Shown here piece by piece: positions 11,884-22,483 of a DNA stretch of 64,000 nt; positions within the stretch are counted from its first letter, which is position 1; each line of letters begins with the position of its first letter. The notes beneath the pieces were generated by a model, which ran no database searches, had not been told where the DNA came from, and was given only the letters and a program-made list of their open reading frames with translations. The translations under genes and the position numbers were made by a program. Source of the DNA: Bordetella trematum (GTDB lineage: Bacteria > Pseudomonadota > Gammaproteobacteria > Burkholderiales > Burkholderiaceae_B); NCBI RefSeq assembly GCF_900078335.1, contig NZ_FKBR01000022.1:65786-129785 (forward strand). Reading direction: 5' to 3'.

Positions 11884-13290
11884 ATGCCCCCCTGCCCTGT
11901 ACACCGTCGCGCCCCCGCGCGCGCCCCGGCTGCCGATGCCGGGCCGGGTGGCTGGCCTCCCGGCCCGCGACCCGGCCTAGCGGGATGGCGCCTGCTTGGC
12001 CCCATGGCGCGTGACCTGCCCGGCGCGCTGGCGGCCTGGCAGCAACGCCATGGCGACGTAGTGCATCTACGCCTTTGGCCGGAACACGTCGTGGTGCTCT
12101 GCGACCCGCAACTGGCGCGCGAACTGCTGCTTGAACATCATGACGCGCTGATCCGTTGGGAGCGTGGCGTGCGCGCATTTGCGCAGATCCACGGGCAAAG
12201 CGTACTTACCACGGAAGGCGACGCCTGGCGCAGCCGCCGGCAGGCCTTGAATCCGGGCTTCTCGCCCAAAGCAGTACAGGCCTTCGCGCCCCTGATCATT
12301 TCGACCGCCGCGCAATCGCTGGCCCGATGGCCGCAAGAGGACGCACGCTGGCCCATCGAAAGCCGCCTTGCGGAGATGACCATGGAGGTCATTCTCCAGA
12401 TGGTGTTCTCAGGCAGCCACGAGGAAGATGCCGGCGCGATCGAAGAAGCGGTCCGCATCACCAGCGCAACCACCCACGCGGCGTTCTATGCGGCGGCCAG
12501 CCTGCCGGACTGGCTGCCATGGAAACGCCGGCAGCGGCGAGCCCGATTGCTTTTGCAGACGATGATCGAGCGGCAGGTGCAAGCGCGCCTGGCCATCGCC
12601 CGAGACGCCTGGCCGCCTGATCTGCTGAGCCGCCTGCTGACTTGCCAGCCGGACCTTTCGGCGTCCTCACTGCGCGACGTGCGCGCCGAATGCATGACCC
12701 TGTTTCTCGCTGGCCACGAAACCACCGCGGCAACCCTGACATGGTGGGCATGGTGCATGGCCGCCAATCCGCAAGCGCAAAGCCGCGCCCGCGAAGACGT
12801 CCGCCTGGCGCTGGGCCCTGACACGCCAAGCGTCGATGCGCTGCAGAACGCCGGATACCTGTCGCAGACGCTCAAGGAAACCATGCGCCTTTACCCCGCC
12901 GCGCCGATGCTGATGAGTCGCCGCACGACACGCCCCCTCCGCCTGGGCAGCTGGACCTTTGCGCCGCGCACGCTGTTCATGATCCCGGTGCAGGCCATCC
13001 AGGCTGATGCGCGCCGCTTCCCCGATCCGCAGCGCTTTCAACCCGAGCGATTTGCCAAACAAGCGCCGGAGATACCGCGTGGCGCCTACTTTCCTTTCGG
13101 CGCTGGCCCGCGCGTATGCCTCGGCCAGCATCTCGCCATGACGGAAATGGGCCTGCTCGCCGCCCTGATGTTGCAACGCTTTGAGTTTTCCGTCTGCGAG
13201 GATGCGCCGCCGCCGCGTCCGGTGCTCAATGTCACCTTGCGGCCGGCTCAGGCGCTACGACTTGCGATCAAACGGATCGATGGAGGCTAG
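11884..13290 (+). CDS. Cytochrome P450
   Basis: A heme-thiolate monooxygenase of about 468 residues. It shows the proline-rich hinge WPPGPRPGLAGW near the N-terminus, the I-helix oxygen-binding AGHETTAATLTWW, the K-helix E-x-x-R in KETMRLYPAAP, and the heme loop FPFGAGPRVCLGQHLA with the axial cysteine. Start choice is uncertain: 11884 gives MPPCPVHRR, while an ATG at 12004 would remove the hinge. There is no obvious transmembrane anchor, so it is probably soluble and needs an external redox partner; no ferredoxin or reductase gene is adjacent. The substrate is unknown. An AraC regulator diverges upstream. Confidence 0.93.
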   Translation: MPPCPVHRRAPARAPAADAGPGGWPPGPRPGLAGWRLLGPMARDLPGALAAWQQRHGDVVHLRLWPEHVVVLCDPQLARELLLEHHDALIRWERGVRAFAQIHGQSVLTTEGDAWRSRRQALNPGFSPKAVQAFAPLIISTAAQSLARWPQEDARWPIESRLAEMTMEVILQMVFSGSHEEDAGAIEEAVRITSATTHAAFYAAASLPDWLPWKRRQRRARLLLQTMIERQVQARLAIARDAWPPDLLSRLLTCQPDLSASSLRDVRAECMTLFLAGHETTAATLTWWAWCMAANPQAQSRAREDVRLALGPDTPSVDALQNAGYLSQTLKETMRLYPAAPMLMSRRTTRPLRLGSWTFAPRTLFMIPVQAIQADARRFPDPQRFQPERFAKQAPEIPRGAYFPFGAGPRVCLGQHLAMTEMGLLAALMLQRFEFSVCEDAPPPRPVLNVTLRPAQALRLAIKRIDGG

Positions 13291-13321
13291 CTGGCGATGC
13301 CTGACAAGGGCCGGCACGGCA

Positions 13322-13768
13322 TTACGCTGCCGCCGCAGGCTTCTGCCCCCGAAGATAGGCATTCGCCCTGGCAGTGAACAGCGGCACGAGCACCAGCGCA
13401 TAGATGAAGCCACGCAAGGCGATCTTGCCTACCGACGGGTCCGGCATGTCGGCAGACGTCACCAGCCACAAGGCGAACATCCCGGCCACCAGGAGCGTGC
13501 GCGCCCAGGCGGCGCGACGCAGCAAGCCCACCGACGCAACGGCGTTGGCCAGCCAGACGGCATTGAGCATGACCACCAGCAGGACCATATAGACCGTGCC
13601 CTCGCGGGTCAGCGCCAGCCACAGCGTGGGCAAGCCTCGGTCGATGAGAAGACCGCCGTTGATGCCCAGAAACAGCAAGGCCAGAAGCGTGACATACCAG
13701 GGGCGGCGGCTGGAGTTCGTTGAGGTGGCCACGGTGTCTCTGCGCAGAAAGGAATGGACGGCCGCCAT
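13322..13768 (-). CDS. Small four-helix membrane protein, unknown function
   Basis: 148 residues with four hydrophobic segments (about residues 25-45, 58-80, 88-104 and 112-135), separated by charged loops, and an Ala-rich C-terminus. I recognise no catalytic motif. It converges on the P450 gene and leaves only 31 bases between the stops. The start is taken at the ATG at 13768 but has no clear ribosome-binding site; a GTG 12 codons in is possible. Confidence 0.65.
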   Translation of the reverse strand: MAAVHSFLRRDTVATSTNSSRRPWYVTLLALLFLGINGGLLIDRGLPTLWLALTREGTVYMVLLVVMLNAVWLANAVASVGLLRRAAWARTLLVAGMFALWLVTSADMPDPSVGKIALRGFIYALVLVPLFTARANAYLRGQKPAAAA

Positions 13769-13899
13769 GCAGGATGGCGCCGCGCAATTCTACTCAGGCA
13801 GCGGTTTGCACTGCAATCCGGGCGTCAGCCATCCGGAACCGCCGCCGCGGTCGATATCCCGAACGGCCTCGGCCCAGAACAATTCCGGAGTCGGCCGCC

Positions 13900-14823
13900 T
13901 CAGTTCGCCAGCGGCGCATGGCTGCGCGGCAGGCCCGCCAGGGCGACGCCGCCGCGCAGCGGCTCTTCGGGTAGCGCAGCGGCCAGGGGAGCCCGGGCAG
14001 CGATGAGGGCAGGCAGATCGATGCCACAGTCGTAGCCCATGCTCTGCAGCATGAATACCAGGTCTTCGGTCACGATGTTGCCCGATGCGCCGGGAGCAAA
14101 GGGGCAGCCGCCCAGCCCGCCCAGGCAGGCATCGAAGGCGCGGATGCCTTCGTCCAATCCGGCCAGCGCATTGGCCAACCCCAGTCCCATGGTGTCGTGC
14201 AGATGCAGTTTCGTCAGCCGTGCTCCCACGGCATCCTGCGTGGCGCGCACCGCCGCGCGCACGCTGCCCGGGTGGGCATAGCCCACCGTGTCGGCCAGGG
14301 AGAGCTCATCCACGCCGACCTGGGCCAGGGCCCGGCCGACCTCAGCCACCCGCGTAACGGGCACGCTGCCCTCCAGCGAGCAACCGAACGCCGTCGCCAA
14401 CGCGACATCGACCCGCACGGCGCGAGGCTGGGCACGCAGCCAGTCGACCACGGCGGCCACCGCCTCAACCTGCCCTTGCGTGCTTTTGTTGACATTGGCG
14501 CGACTGTGCGTATCGCTGACCGACACCGGAATGGCGATCACATGGGCGCCGGCCTCATAGGCGGCGATCGCGCCTTTGAGATTACAGGCCAGCGCGCAGA
14601 CAGTCAGGCCGTCGATCTTCAACACCTGCGGCAACAGCAGGCCGGTCTGCGCCATCTGCGGCACCAGGCGCGGCGACACGAAGCTGCCGACCTCGATCTC
14701 GCGCACGCCGGCCGCGGCCATCATCCTTATCCATTGCAGGCGCGTATCCAGGTCCATCTCGCCGCGCGCGATCTGCAGCCCGTCGCGCGGGCCCACCTCG
14801 CAGATACGGATCGCTTCACCCAT
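13900..14823 (-). CDS. Hydroxymethylglutaryl-CoA lyase-like (HMGL) enzyme
   Basis: A 307-residue DRE-TIM metallolyase. It has the N-terminal GPRDGLQ with catalytic Arg-Asp, the metal-binding LHLHDTMGLGLANAL (H-x-H), and the lid loop GGCPFAPGASGNIVTED with the catalytic cysteine typical of HMG-CoA lyase. The family cleaves 3-hydroxy-3-methylglutaryl-CoA to acetoacetate and acetyl-CoA. The context of a CoA-transferase and a solute-binding protein on the same strand suggests cleavage of an imported branched hydroxy-dicarboxylate after CoA activation. Leucine catabolism genes are not seen nearby. The gap to the Bug gene is 9 bases. Confidence 0.88.
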   Translation of the reverse strand: MGEAIRICEVGPRDGLQIARGEMDLDTRLQWIRMMAAAGVREIEVGSFVSPRLVPQMAQTGLLLPQVLKIDGLTVCALACNLKGAIAAYEAGAHVIAIPVSVSDTHSRANVNKSTQGQVEAVAAVVDWLRAQPRAVRVDVALATAFGCSLEGSVPVTRVAEVGRALAQVGVDELSLADTVGYAHPGSVRAAVRATQDAVGARLTKLHLHDTMGLGLANALAGLDEGIRAFDACLGGLGGCPFAPGASGNIVTEDLVFMLQSMGYDCGIDLPALIAARAPLAAALPEEPLRGGVALAGLPRSHAPLAN

Positions 14824-14832
14824 GATGCCTCC

Positions 14833-15798
14833 TTACTGTTGGATCTCGATGCCGGCGCTGGCAATGGTTTCGCGCGCCTTGGCGATATCGGCAGCGATCA
14901 GATCAGCGAAGTCCTGCGGCGAGCCGGGCCGCGCCTGCAGCCCCTGGGTCGCCAGCGCTTCCCGCACGTCCGTGCGCGCAAGCAGCTTGTTGAAGTCCGT
15001 ATTCAGACGCTCCACCACGGCGGCGGGCGTACCCGCCGGGGTCAGCACGCCGTAGTAGGTCACGACGCTGTAATCGGGATAACCCAGCTCGGCCACCGTC
15101 GGCACATCCGGCAGCGAGGGATTGCGCTCGGGCGAGGTCACGGCCAGCGCCCGCACCTTGCCTGCCTTGAGCAGACCCGCCGCCGACGAAATCGACGAAC
15201 CGGCGAAATCCACGTGCCCGCCCATCAGGTCGGCCAGGGCGGGCGCGGATCCCTTGTAAGGCACGTGCTGCATCTTGAAGCCGGCGTCACGCTGCAGCAT
15301 CTCCATGCCGATGTGCACGCCGCCGCCAGTGCCGGAGGTGCCGTATGACAGATGACCCGGGCGGCTCTTGGCCGCGGCGATCACCTCGGGCAGCGTGCGG
15401 TAGGGCGAGCTGTCCGCCACCAGGAGCACCATGGGGGTGGTCGCCACCAGCGCCACGGGCATCAAGTCCTTGACGGGGTCATAGGCAACCTTCATCAGCA
15501 GCGGAATCAACGTCACGTTGTCGGTCTGGCCGATCACCAGATCGTGACCCTGCGCCGGCGCGCGCGCAGCCTCGGCCAGCCCCAGCGCGGTGCCCGCGCC
15601 CGGTCGGTTCTCCGGCACGACCGACCAGCCGTTGAGTTCATGCAGCTTGTTGCCCAGCAGCCGGGCAATGTAATCGGTGCCCCCGCCAGGCGTGGCGGGG
15701 ATGATGATGCGGATCGATTTGCCGGGGTAATCCTGCGCCAGCGCCTGCCCCTGACAGGCCAGTGCCATGGCAGTCACGGCGAGTAGTTTGCGAATCAT
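14833..15798 (-). CDS. Bug-type tripartite tricarboxylate solute-binding protein
   Basis: A 321-residue periplasmic protein with a clear signal peptide (MIRKLLAVTAMALACQGQALAQ, cleavage after AQA/ALAQ) and the Bug/TctC signatures DYPGKSIRIIIP, ATPGGGTDYIAR, VVPENRPGAGT, and SYGTSGTGGGVHIGMEML. Bug proteins bind carboxylates in the closed cleft through two beta-strand loops. No TctA/TctB membrane genes accompany it, which is usual for the many orphan Bug genes of Bordetella-type genomes. It lies between the CoA-transferase and the HMGL gene and probably captures the acid they process. Confidence 0.93.
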   Translation of the reverse strand: MIRKLLAVTAMALACQGQALAQDYPGKSIRIIIPATPGGGTDYIARLLGNKLHELNGWSVVPENRPGAGTALGLAEAARAPAQGHDLVIGQTDNVTLIPLLMKVAYDPVKDLMPVALVATTPMVLLVADSSPYRTLPEVIAAAKSRPGHLSYGTSGTGGGVHIGMEMLQRDAGFKMQHVPYKGSAPALADLMGGHVDFAGSSISSAAGLLKAGKVRALAVTSPERNPSLPDVPTVAELGYPDYSVVTYYGVLTPAGTPAAVVERLNTDFNKLLARTDVREALATQGLQARPGSPQDFADLIAADIAKARETIASAGIEIQQ

Positions 15799-15860
15799 GT
15801 TTGTCTCCTCGGAGATGAGGGCAGGCGCCGGGCTCTGGCGTCCCGGTCGCCTGCCAGGGT

Positions 15861-17060
15861 TCAGGTGCCGATCACGCCGGCATCGCGCAGCGCCTGGATC
15901 CGCGCGGCGTCCATCCCCAGCGAGGCCAGAATATCTGCGTTCTGACCGCCCTGCATCGGCGGGTCCAGGCGTTTACCCACTTTCTGGCCATCGAATTCGA
16001 TCGGCAAGGCGGCCGCCGAGATTTCGCCGCCGCCGGGCAGCCGGGTCGGGATCAGCGCGCCGCGCGCCTGCAGGTGCTCGTCGTCCAGCAACTCATGCGG
16101 CTGGCGTATCGGGCCATACGACAGGTTGGCAGCCTCCAGCGCCGCGCACAGCTCTGCCGTTTTCCAGTGCTTGAGAATCTCGGCCACCCCAGGGACCAGC
16201 CAGGGGCGCGCGGCCTCGCGATCCACCGCCGTAGCCAGCCGCGGATCGCTGCCCCATTCAGGCGGCAGAAAGCGTTCGGCGAAATTGCGCCACTGGGCAT
16301 CGCCCACCACGGCCACGAACACCCGCCCATCGGCGGTATCGAAAATGTCGTACACCCCCCAGGGCGGGCGACGTTCGGCGCCCATGGGGCGCGGCGCCTG
16401 GCCGGTCAACTGGAACTGGGCGATGAACTGCGCCACCAGCAGCAGGTTGTTCTCGAACAGGCCGGAGCGCACATGGCGCCCCTTGCCCGTGGCGTGGCGC
16501 TCCTGCAGCGCGGCCAGCGCGCCGACCACACCGAAGGTGCCGCCCAGGATATCGTTGACCGAAGCAGCCACGCGCTGCGGCGTGCCATCGCCGCCGTTGA
16601 TGTAGGCCAGGCCGCCCATCATCTGCACGACCTCATCGAGCGCGGTGCGGTTCTTGTAGGGCCCGGACAGAAAACCCTTGAGCGATACATAGATAAGCCC
16701 CGGGTTCTGCTCCGCCAGCGAGGCATAATCCAGACCGTACTGATCCAGGCCGCCGTCGCGAAAGTTTTCCACCAGCATGTCGGAACGCAGCGCCAGATCG
16801 CGCACGATCTGCTGCCCTTCGGGCGATTTCAGGTCCACCGCGAGGCTTTGCTTGTTGCGGTTGAACACCGGAAAATAACCGCTACCCGAGCCGCGCAAAC
16901 GCCGGGTCCGGTCGCCCTCGATCGGCTCGACCTTGATCACCTCGGCCCCCAGATCGGCCAGCACCAGCCCGGCCGCCGGGCCCATGATCATATGAGAAAG
17001 CTCCAGCACCTTGATGCCGCGCAGCGGCAAGCTGTCCGCTGACATGAATGCAGTGGGCAT
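15861..17060 (-). CDS. CaiB/BaiF (class III) CoA-transferase
   Basis: A 399-residue family III acyl-CoA transferase; it moves CoA between carboxylic acids via an aspartyl intermediate. The start at 17060 is set by GGAGG 5 bases upstream; a TTG four codons earlier is less likely. The N-terminal VLELSHMIMGPAAGLVLADLGAEVIKVEP is the family signature, and the probable catalytic Asp lies in TALDEVVQMMGG. It is first in the CoA-transferase, Bug, HMGL set, and presumably activates the imported acid with succinyl- or acetyl-CoA as donor. That substrate logic is inferred. Confidence 0.92.
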   Translation of the reverse strand: MPTAFMSADSLPLRGIKVLELSHMIMGPAAGLVLADLGAEVIKVEPIEGDRTRRLRGSGSGYFPVFNRNKQSLAVDLKSPEGQQIVRDLALRSDMLVENFRDGGLDQYGLDYASLAEQNPGLIYVSLKGFLSGPYKNRTALDEVVQMMGGLAYINGGDGTPQRVAASVNDILGGTFGVVGALAALQERHATGKGRHVRSGLFENNLLLVAQFIAQFQLTGQAPRPMGAERRPPWGVYDIFDTADGRVFVAVVGDAQWRNFAERFLPPEWGSDPRLATAVDREAARPWLVPGVAEILKHWKTAELCAALEAANLSYGPIRQPHELLDDEHLQARGALIPTRLPGGGEISAAALPIEFDGQKVGKRLDPPMQGGQNADILASLGMDAARIQALRDAGVIGT

Positions 17061-17290
17061 CGACGCCTCCAACTGACAACAAAAGTGCGCCCATCATCGG
17101 TGCGCCGGCCGCAGCCGGACAAGCGCTCTTTGGGAACGCCGCCCTTCTCTTTCCGGAACGTCCGGGAAATCCCTAGCCCGCCCGCCCCGGCGGCGGACGG
17201 GCGTGGCGCAGACGGGCGGGCGAGCCGGCGCGGCCTCATGGTGTAATGACTCTCCGTCAGCCGCCTTTCTGCTTTCTGTTTTCTGCTGCG

Positions 17291-18628
17291 ATGAGCAACG
17301 ACCTGTTTTCCGCCGATCCGGCCCACCGGCCCTATGTGCCGCTGGCCGAACGCCTGCGGCCGCGCACGCTGGCCGATGTTGTCGGGCAAACCCATCTGCT
17401 GGGGCCGGACAAGCCCCTGCGCGTGGCCTTCGACTCAGGCCGCCCGCATTCGATGATTTTCTGGGGCCCGCCCGGCGTGGGCAAGACCACGCTTGCGCGT
17501 CTGATGGCCGATGGCTTCGACGCCCACTTCATCGCCATCTCGGCGGTGCTGGGCGGCGTCAAGGACATCCGCGACGCCGTCACGGCTGCCCAGGTTGCGC
17601 AGGGGCAGGGACGCCGCACGATTCTGTTCGTCGACGAAGTCCACCGCTTCAACAAGGCCCAGCAGGATGCCTTCCTGCCCTACGTGGAAAGCGGACTGTT
17701 CACCTTCATCGGCGCCACCACCGAGAACCCCTCTTTCGAGGTCAACTCGGCCCTGCTGTCACGCGCCCGGGTGTATGTATTGCAGTCGCTCAATGCCGAA
17801 GAACTCGGCCAGCTGGTCGAGCGTGCCGTCTCCGCCTTCAACGAGAGCCGCCCCGAGCACCCTATCCAGATCGATGCGGCCGCGCGCGAACAATTGGCCG
17901 GCTGGGCCGACGGCGATGCGCGCCGCCTGATCAGCGCCGTGGAAGTGGTGGCCGAATCGGCTGAAGCCGCCGGACGCAGCACGGTGGATGTCGAGTGGCT
18001 GGAGATCGCCCTGTCGCAGAACCTGCGGCGCTTCGACAAAGGCGGCGACGCCTTCTATGACCAGATCAGCGCCCTGCACAAGTCGGTGCGGGGCTCCGCG
18101 CCGGACGCCGCACTGTACTGGTTTGCGCGCATGCTCGACGGCGGCGCAGACCCCAAGTACCTGGCGCGGCGCATCGTACGCATGGCGATCGAGGATATCG
18201 GGCTGGCCGATCCCCGCGCCACCGACCTGGCCATCCAGGGCGCCGACATCTACGAACGCCTGGGTTCGCCCGAAGGCGAGCTGGCGCTCGCCCAGGCCGT
18301 GGTCTACATGGCTTGCGCCGCCAAATCCAACGCGGTTTACAACGCCTACAACACGGCACGCAAGTTCGCCGCCGAAAACGGCAGCGCGCCCGTGCCCCTG
18401 CATCTGCGCAACGCGCCGACCAAGCTGATGAAGCAGCTCGGGCATGGTCACGCTTACCGGTATGCCCACGACGAGCCGCATGGCTATGCCGCCGGCGAAC
18501 AGTATTTCCCGGATGGTCTGAACCCGCGTTTCTACAAGCCCACCGACCGAGGCCTGGAAGCCAAGATCCAACAGAAGCTGGCCTTCCTGCGCGAGCTCGA
18601 CGCGCAGGCGCGCGACAGGAAACGTTAG
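17291..18628 (+). CDS. rarA: Replication-associated recombination protein A (RarA/MgsA)
   Basis: An AAA+ ATPase of the clamp-loader clade that acts at stalled replication forks. The start at 17291 ([10 protein letters not shown]) yields 445 residues. It shows Walker [10 protein letters not shown], Walker [11 protein letters not shown], sensor 1 [13 protein letters not shown] with an Arg finger following in LLSRARV, and a C-terminal tetramerisation domain ending in a GYxPxG-like region ([19 protein letters not shown]). Its TAG stop overlaps, tail to tail, the TAA stop of the opposing ABC gene. In many proteobacteria it directly precedes serS; here one opposing gene lies between them. Confidence 0.97.
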   Translation: MSNDLFSADPAHRPYVPLAERLRPRTLADVVGQTHLLGPDKPLRVAFDSGRPHSMIFWGPPGVGKTTLARLMADGFDAHFIAISAVLGGVKDIRDAVTAAQVAQGQGRRTILFVDEVHRFNKAQQDAFLPYVESGLFTFIGATTENPSFEVNSALLSRARVYVLQSLNAEELGQLVERAVSAFNESRPEHPIQIDAAAREQLAGWADGDARRLISAVEVVAESAEAAGRSTVDVEWLEIALSQNLRRFDKGGDAFYDQISALHKSVRGSAPDAALYWFARMLDGGADPKYLARRIVRMAIEDIGLADPRATDLAIQGADIYERLGSPEGELALAQAVVYMACAAKSNAVYNAYNTARKFAAENGSAPVPLHLRNAPTKLMKQLGHGHAYRYAHDEPHGYAAGEQYFPDGLNPRFYKPTDRGLEAKIQQKLAFLRELDAQARDRKR

Positions 18629-20007
18629 TGCAAGGCACTGCGCCGGTGGCGCACCTCGACCACCACCTTGCGCTGCGCCAGTTCGGCCAGCGCCGCGTCG
18701 GCCCGGCGGATGTTGCCCTGATCCAGGTTGGCATCCCATTCGTCGAGCAACAGACAGCGCACCTCGGGCATCTCGCCGACCTCGGCGAGCACCCGCATCA
18801 TGCGCTCGCCGCTGGACAGGCCATCGAGCGCACTGCGCCAGGCCAGTTGTTCGAACGACACCGGCAGATAAAGCGTGTTATCGGGATCGGCGGCTTTCAG
18901 GCCCAGCAACAAGGTGGTCTTGCCTGAACCGTTCGGCCCGCGCAAGGTATAACGCCCACAAGGCGCCGAGCGCAGCTGCTTCACCAGCGCCGGGCCATCC
19001 GGGATCGGCGCATCGTTAAGCAGGATGCCCTCGCAGGGGGGCTGCGGCGCGTGCTGCGCAGGCGGAGTCGTCGCCTCGAACACGAAGCGCAGCGCGGCAT
19101 CGGCGGCCCGGAACTCCAGCACCTGGTACACCAGCGCCCCCAGCGAATTCAGGATATGAAAGATGCGCGTCAGGTTGACCAGGGTGGCGGCGACCAGCGC
19201 CGGCTCGACCCGGGGCGCCGTGACCATCTGATAAATGAGATAGGCGCTTGGGATCAGTGTCACCAGGCCGAGCAGGCCGTTGCTGGCCTGCTTGACCCAT
19301 TCAAGCGCTGTCAGGGAATGGTAGTAGCGCGCCCCCGTTTCACGCGCCCTTGCGCGCCAGTGAAGCAGATTGGCCGGATTGCCCAGCGTCACATTGGCCC
19401 ACAGGCTGCCCAGCACCTGCCCATAACGGGCCAGATTGTCCTGAGCCGCCGTGGACAGACGGTCCACCCGTGGCGAAAACACGCCGATCACCGCCGCGCA
19501 AGCCGCCACGCTCACCAGATAACCCTGCCAGATCCCGGCCGGCAACAGATAGGCGATGACCAGCAGGCTCAACAGGCTGTTCAGGCTGAAGCTGGCCAGG
19601 CCATAGAGGTAATGGATATAGCCGGACAGGGCGGAGAAGGTATTGCGCGAAACGATCGATTCGACCTTTTCCCGCCAGGCGGAATCCCGGTACAACAGCG
19701 GCCGGCCCTGATAGCGCTGCTCGAAGATGCGCACCACGCTGGCATGGGCGGCATTGGCCCAGGCACACACGGCGACGTAAGCCAGGCAGCCCGGCACGAA
19801 GGGCAGAATCATGGCGAGGAAATACAGCAACAGGGGGCGCTGAAACGGCCCGCCCGCCTGCAGGGCCTCGATGGCAGCCGTCAGAAAATAGGCCGATGAC
19901 GCCACCATGCTCTGGTGCAACACCACCAGCAGCAGGGCCCACAAGGCAGCGCGATGCAGGAATATGGTTTTCAGGCGCGAAGGAAGACCTGCACGCTGGC
20001 GCGTCAT
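18625..20007 (-). CDS. ABC half-transporter with unusually compact ATPase domain
   Basis: 460 residues. The start at 20007 (MTRQRAGLPSRLK) has GGAG 7 bases upstream, while the frame upstream is uncoded. About six membrane helices occupy residues 18-290. The nucleotide-binding domain has Walker A GPNGSGKT at 357-364, signature LSSGE at 397-401, Walker B CLLLDE at 418-423 and an H-loop histidine at 454. Walker A to H-loop spans about 97 residues, far less than the roughly 160 of ordinary domains, and the protein ends 6 residues later. The arrangement recalls small-peptide or siderophore exporters of the SyrD/PvdE type. Substrate unknown. Confidence 0.8.
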   Translation of the reverse strand: MTRQRAGLPSRLKTIFLHRAALWALLLVVLHQSMVASSAYFLTAAIEALQAGGPFQRPLLLYFLAMILPFVPGCLAYVAVCAWANAAHASVVRIFEQRYQGRPLLYRDSAWREKVESIVSRNTFSALSGYIHYLYGLASFSLNSLLSLLVIAYLLPAGIWQGYLVSVAACAAVIGVFSPRVDRLSTAAQDNLARYGQVLGSLWANVTLGNPANLLHWRARARETGARYYHSLTALEWVKQASNGLLGLVTLIPSAYLIYQMVTAPRVEPALVAATLVNLTRIFHILNSLGALVYQVLEFRAADAALRFVFEATTPPAQHAPQPPCEGILLNDAPIPDGPALVKQLRSAPCGRYTLRGPNGSGKTTLLLGLKAADPDNTLYLPVSFEQLAWRSALDGLSSGERMMRVLAEVGEMPEVRCLLLDEWDANLDQGNIRRADAALAELAQRKVVVEVRHRRSALH

Positions 20008-21688
<1,681 letters not shown>

Positions 21689-21706
21689 GCCTTGGCTCTG
21701 TCTTAG

Positions 21707-21737
21707 AAAGCCCGGTTTCCATACCGGGCTTTTTTAT
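21707..21737 (+). terminator. serS terminator
   Basis: AAAGCCCGGT-TTCCAT-ACCGGGCTTT followed by TTTT, 19 bases after the serS stop. Confidence 0.93.
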
Positions 21738-21953
21738 TAACGATATGAAAATTAAATATATAGAAAGAGCACCCGCCTCGTACTAGGACGATTTACCCCG
21801 GCAGCTGCAATGAAAATGTAGCCTTAGACAGGTATTGTTGCCCGATAGCTTTTGAAGTTAATGAATGTGAATGTATGATCTAAGGGTTCGCATATTTCAA
21901 GCAACAAACAAAGTTGCTCAGAAATCCCTTCATTTCAATAGAGGAAGCTATCC

Positions 21954-22202
21954 ATGACTTCACGAATGATTGGCGATTTTCGCGTTCGGTACACGATTGT
22001 CCCGCACGAGGACAAGCGTTACGGAGTACGAATCTGGACCCGCCGCGTTGGCGGCACGGCTCCGGAAAAGCCATGGGATGTTCCCACTCTGGCCACCTAT
22101 GCCTCCCTCTCCGAGGCAGAATCGGGTAGCCTGGAGATCTTCAAGAAGATCAATGGTGTTCGTTTCAACGGTGAACCGGAGTTTGCACATGCGTCCGCAT
22201 AA
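21954..22202 (+). CDS. Small protein of unknown function (82 aa)
   Basis: An 82-residue hypothetical protein with GAGGAAG 7 bases before the ATG. It is soluble, mixed in charge and Trp/Arg-containing (GVRIWTRRVGG). I do not recognise the family. The roughly 220 bases upstream are clearly AT-rich compared with the rest of the window, as expected of a promoter or of imported DNA. The 3' end overlaps a second small ORF by 14 bases, and a strong terminator lies about 150 bases further on. The ordered signals support a real expressed unit. Confidence 0.65.
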   Translation: MTSRMIGDFRVRYTIVPHEDKRYGVRIWTRRVGGTAPEKPWDVPTLATYASLSEAESGSLEIFKKINGVRFNGEPEFAHASA

Positions 22203-22329
22203 CGGCTGGTGGAAAACCACCACAACCCCGCGCCGCTGGTTAGACACGATGCGTGTCGCCACGCCGCAACCCTCGACCCAGGAACCGCTGGCGGCAGAAC
22301 CCGCCAAAGTCGCTCCTACCGCCGCCTGA
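22189..22329 (+). CDS. Possible small ORF overlapping the 82-aa gene (46 aa)
   Basis: 46 codons beginning at an ATG inside the end of the preceding small gene, 14 bases before its stop, with CCGGAG 7 bases upstream. The product is basic and Trp-rich at the N-terminus (MRPHNGWWKTTTTPRRWL) and Pro/Ala-rich at the C-terminus. The overlap and ribosome-binding site suggest translational coupling. It is followed closely by a terminator. No family recognised; it could be chance. Confidence 0.35.
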   Translation: MRPHNGWWKTTTTPRRWLDTMRVATPQPSTQEPLAAEPAKVAPTAA

Positions 22330-22350
22330 CATCAACAGGCACGGAAAGAC

Positions 22351-22387
22351 AAACCGCCAGTCAATAAACTGGCGGTTTTGTTTTTTG
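22351..22387 (+). terminator. Terminator after the small-ORF pair
   Basis: AAACCGCCAGT-CAATAA-ACTGGCGGTTT followed by TGTTTTTTG. An 11-bp perfect stem. Confidence 0.92.
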
Positions 22388-22483
22388 TATTCTTTATATA
22401 TACCCGGGAAAACGCCAATACCCCGATTCCGGCCTGGTTTAATTCACGGCCTGTCCTGCAGCAATTATGGCGCAGGGCACGAC

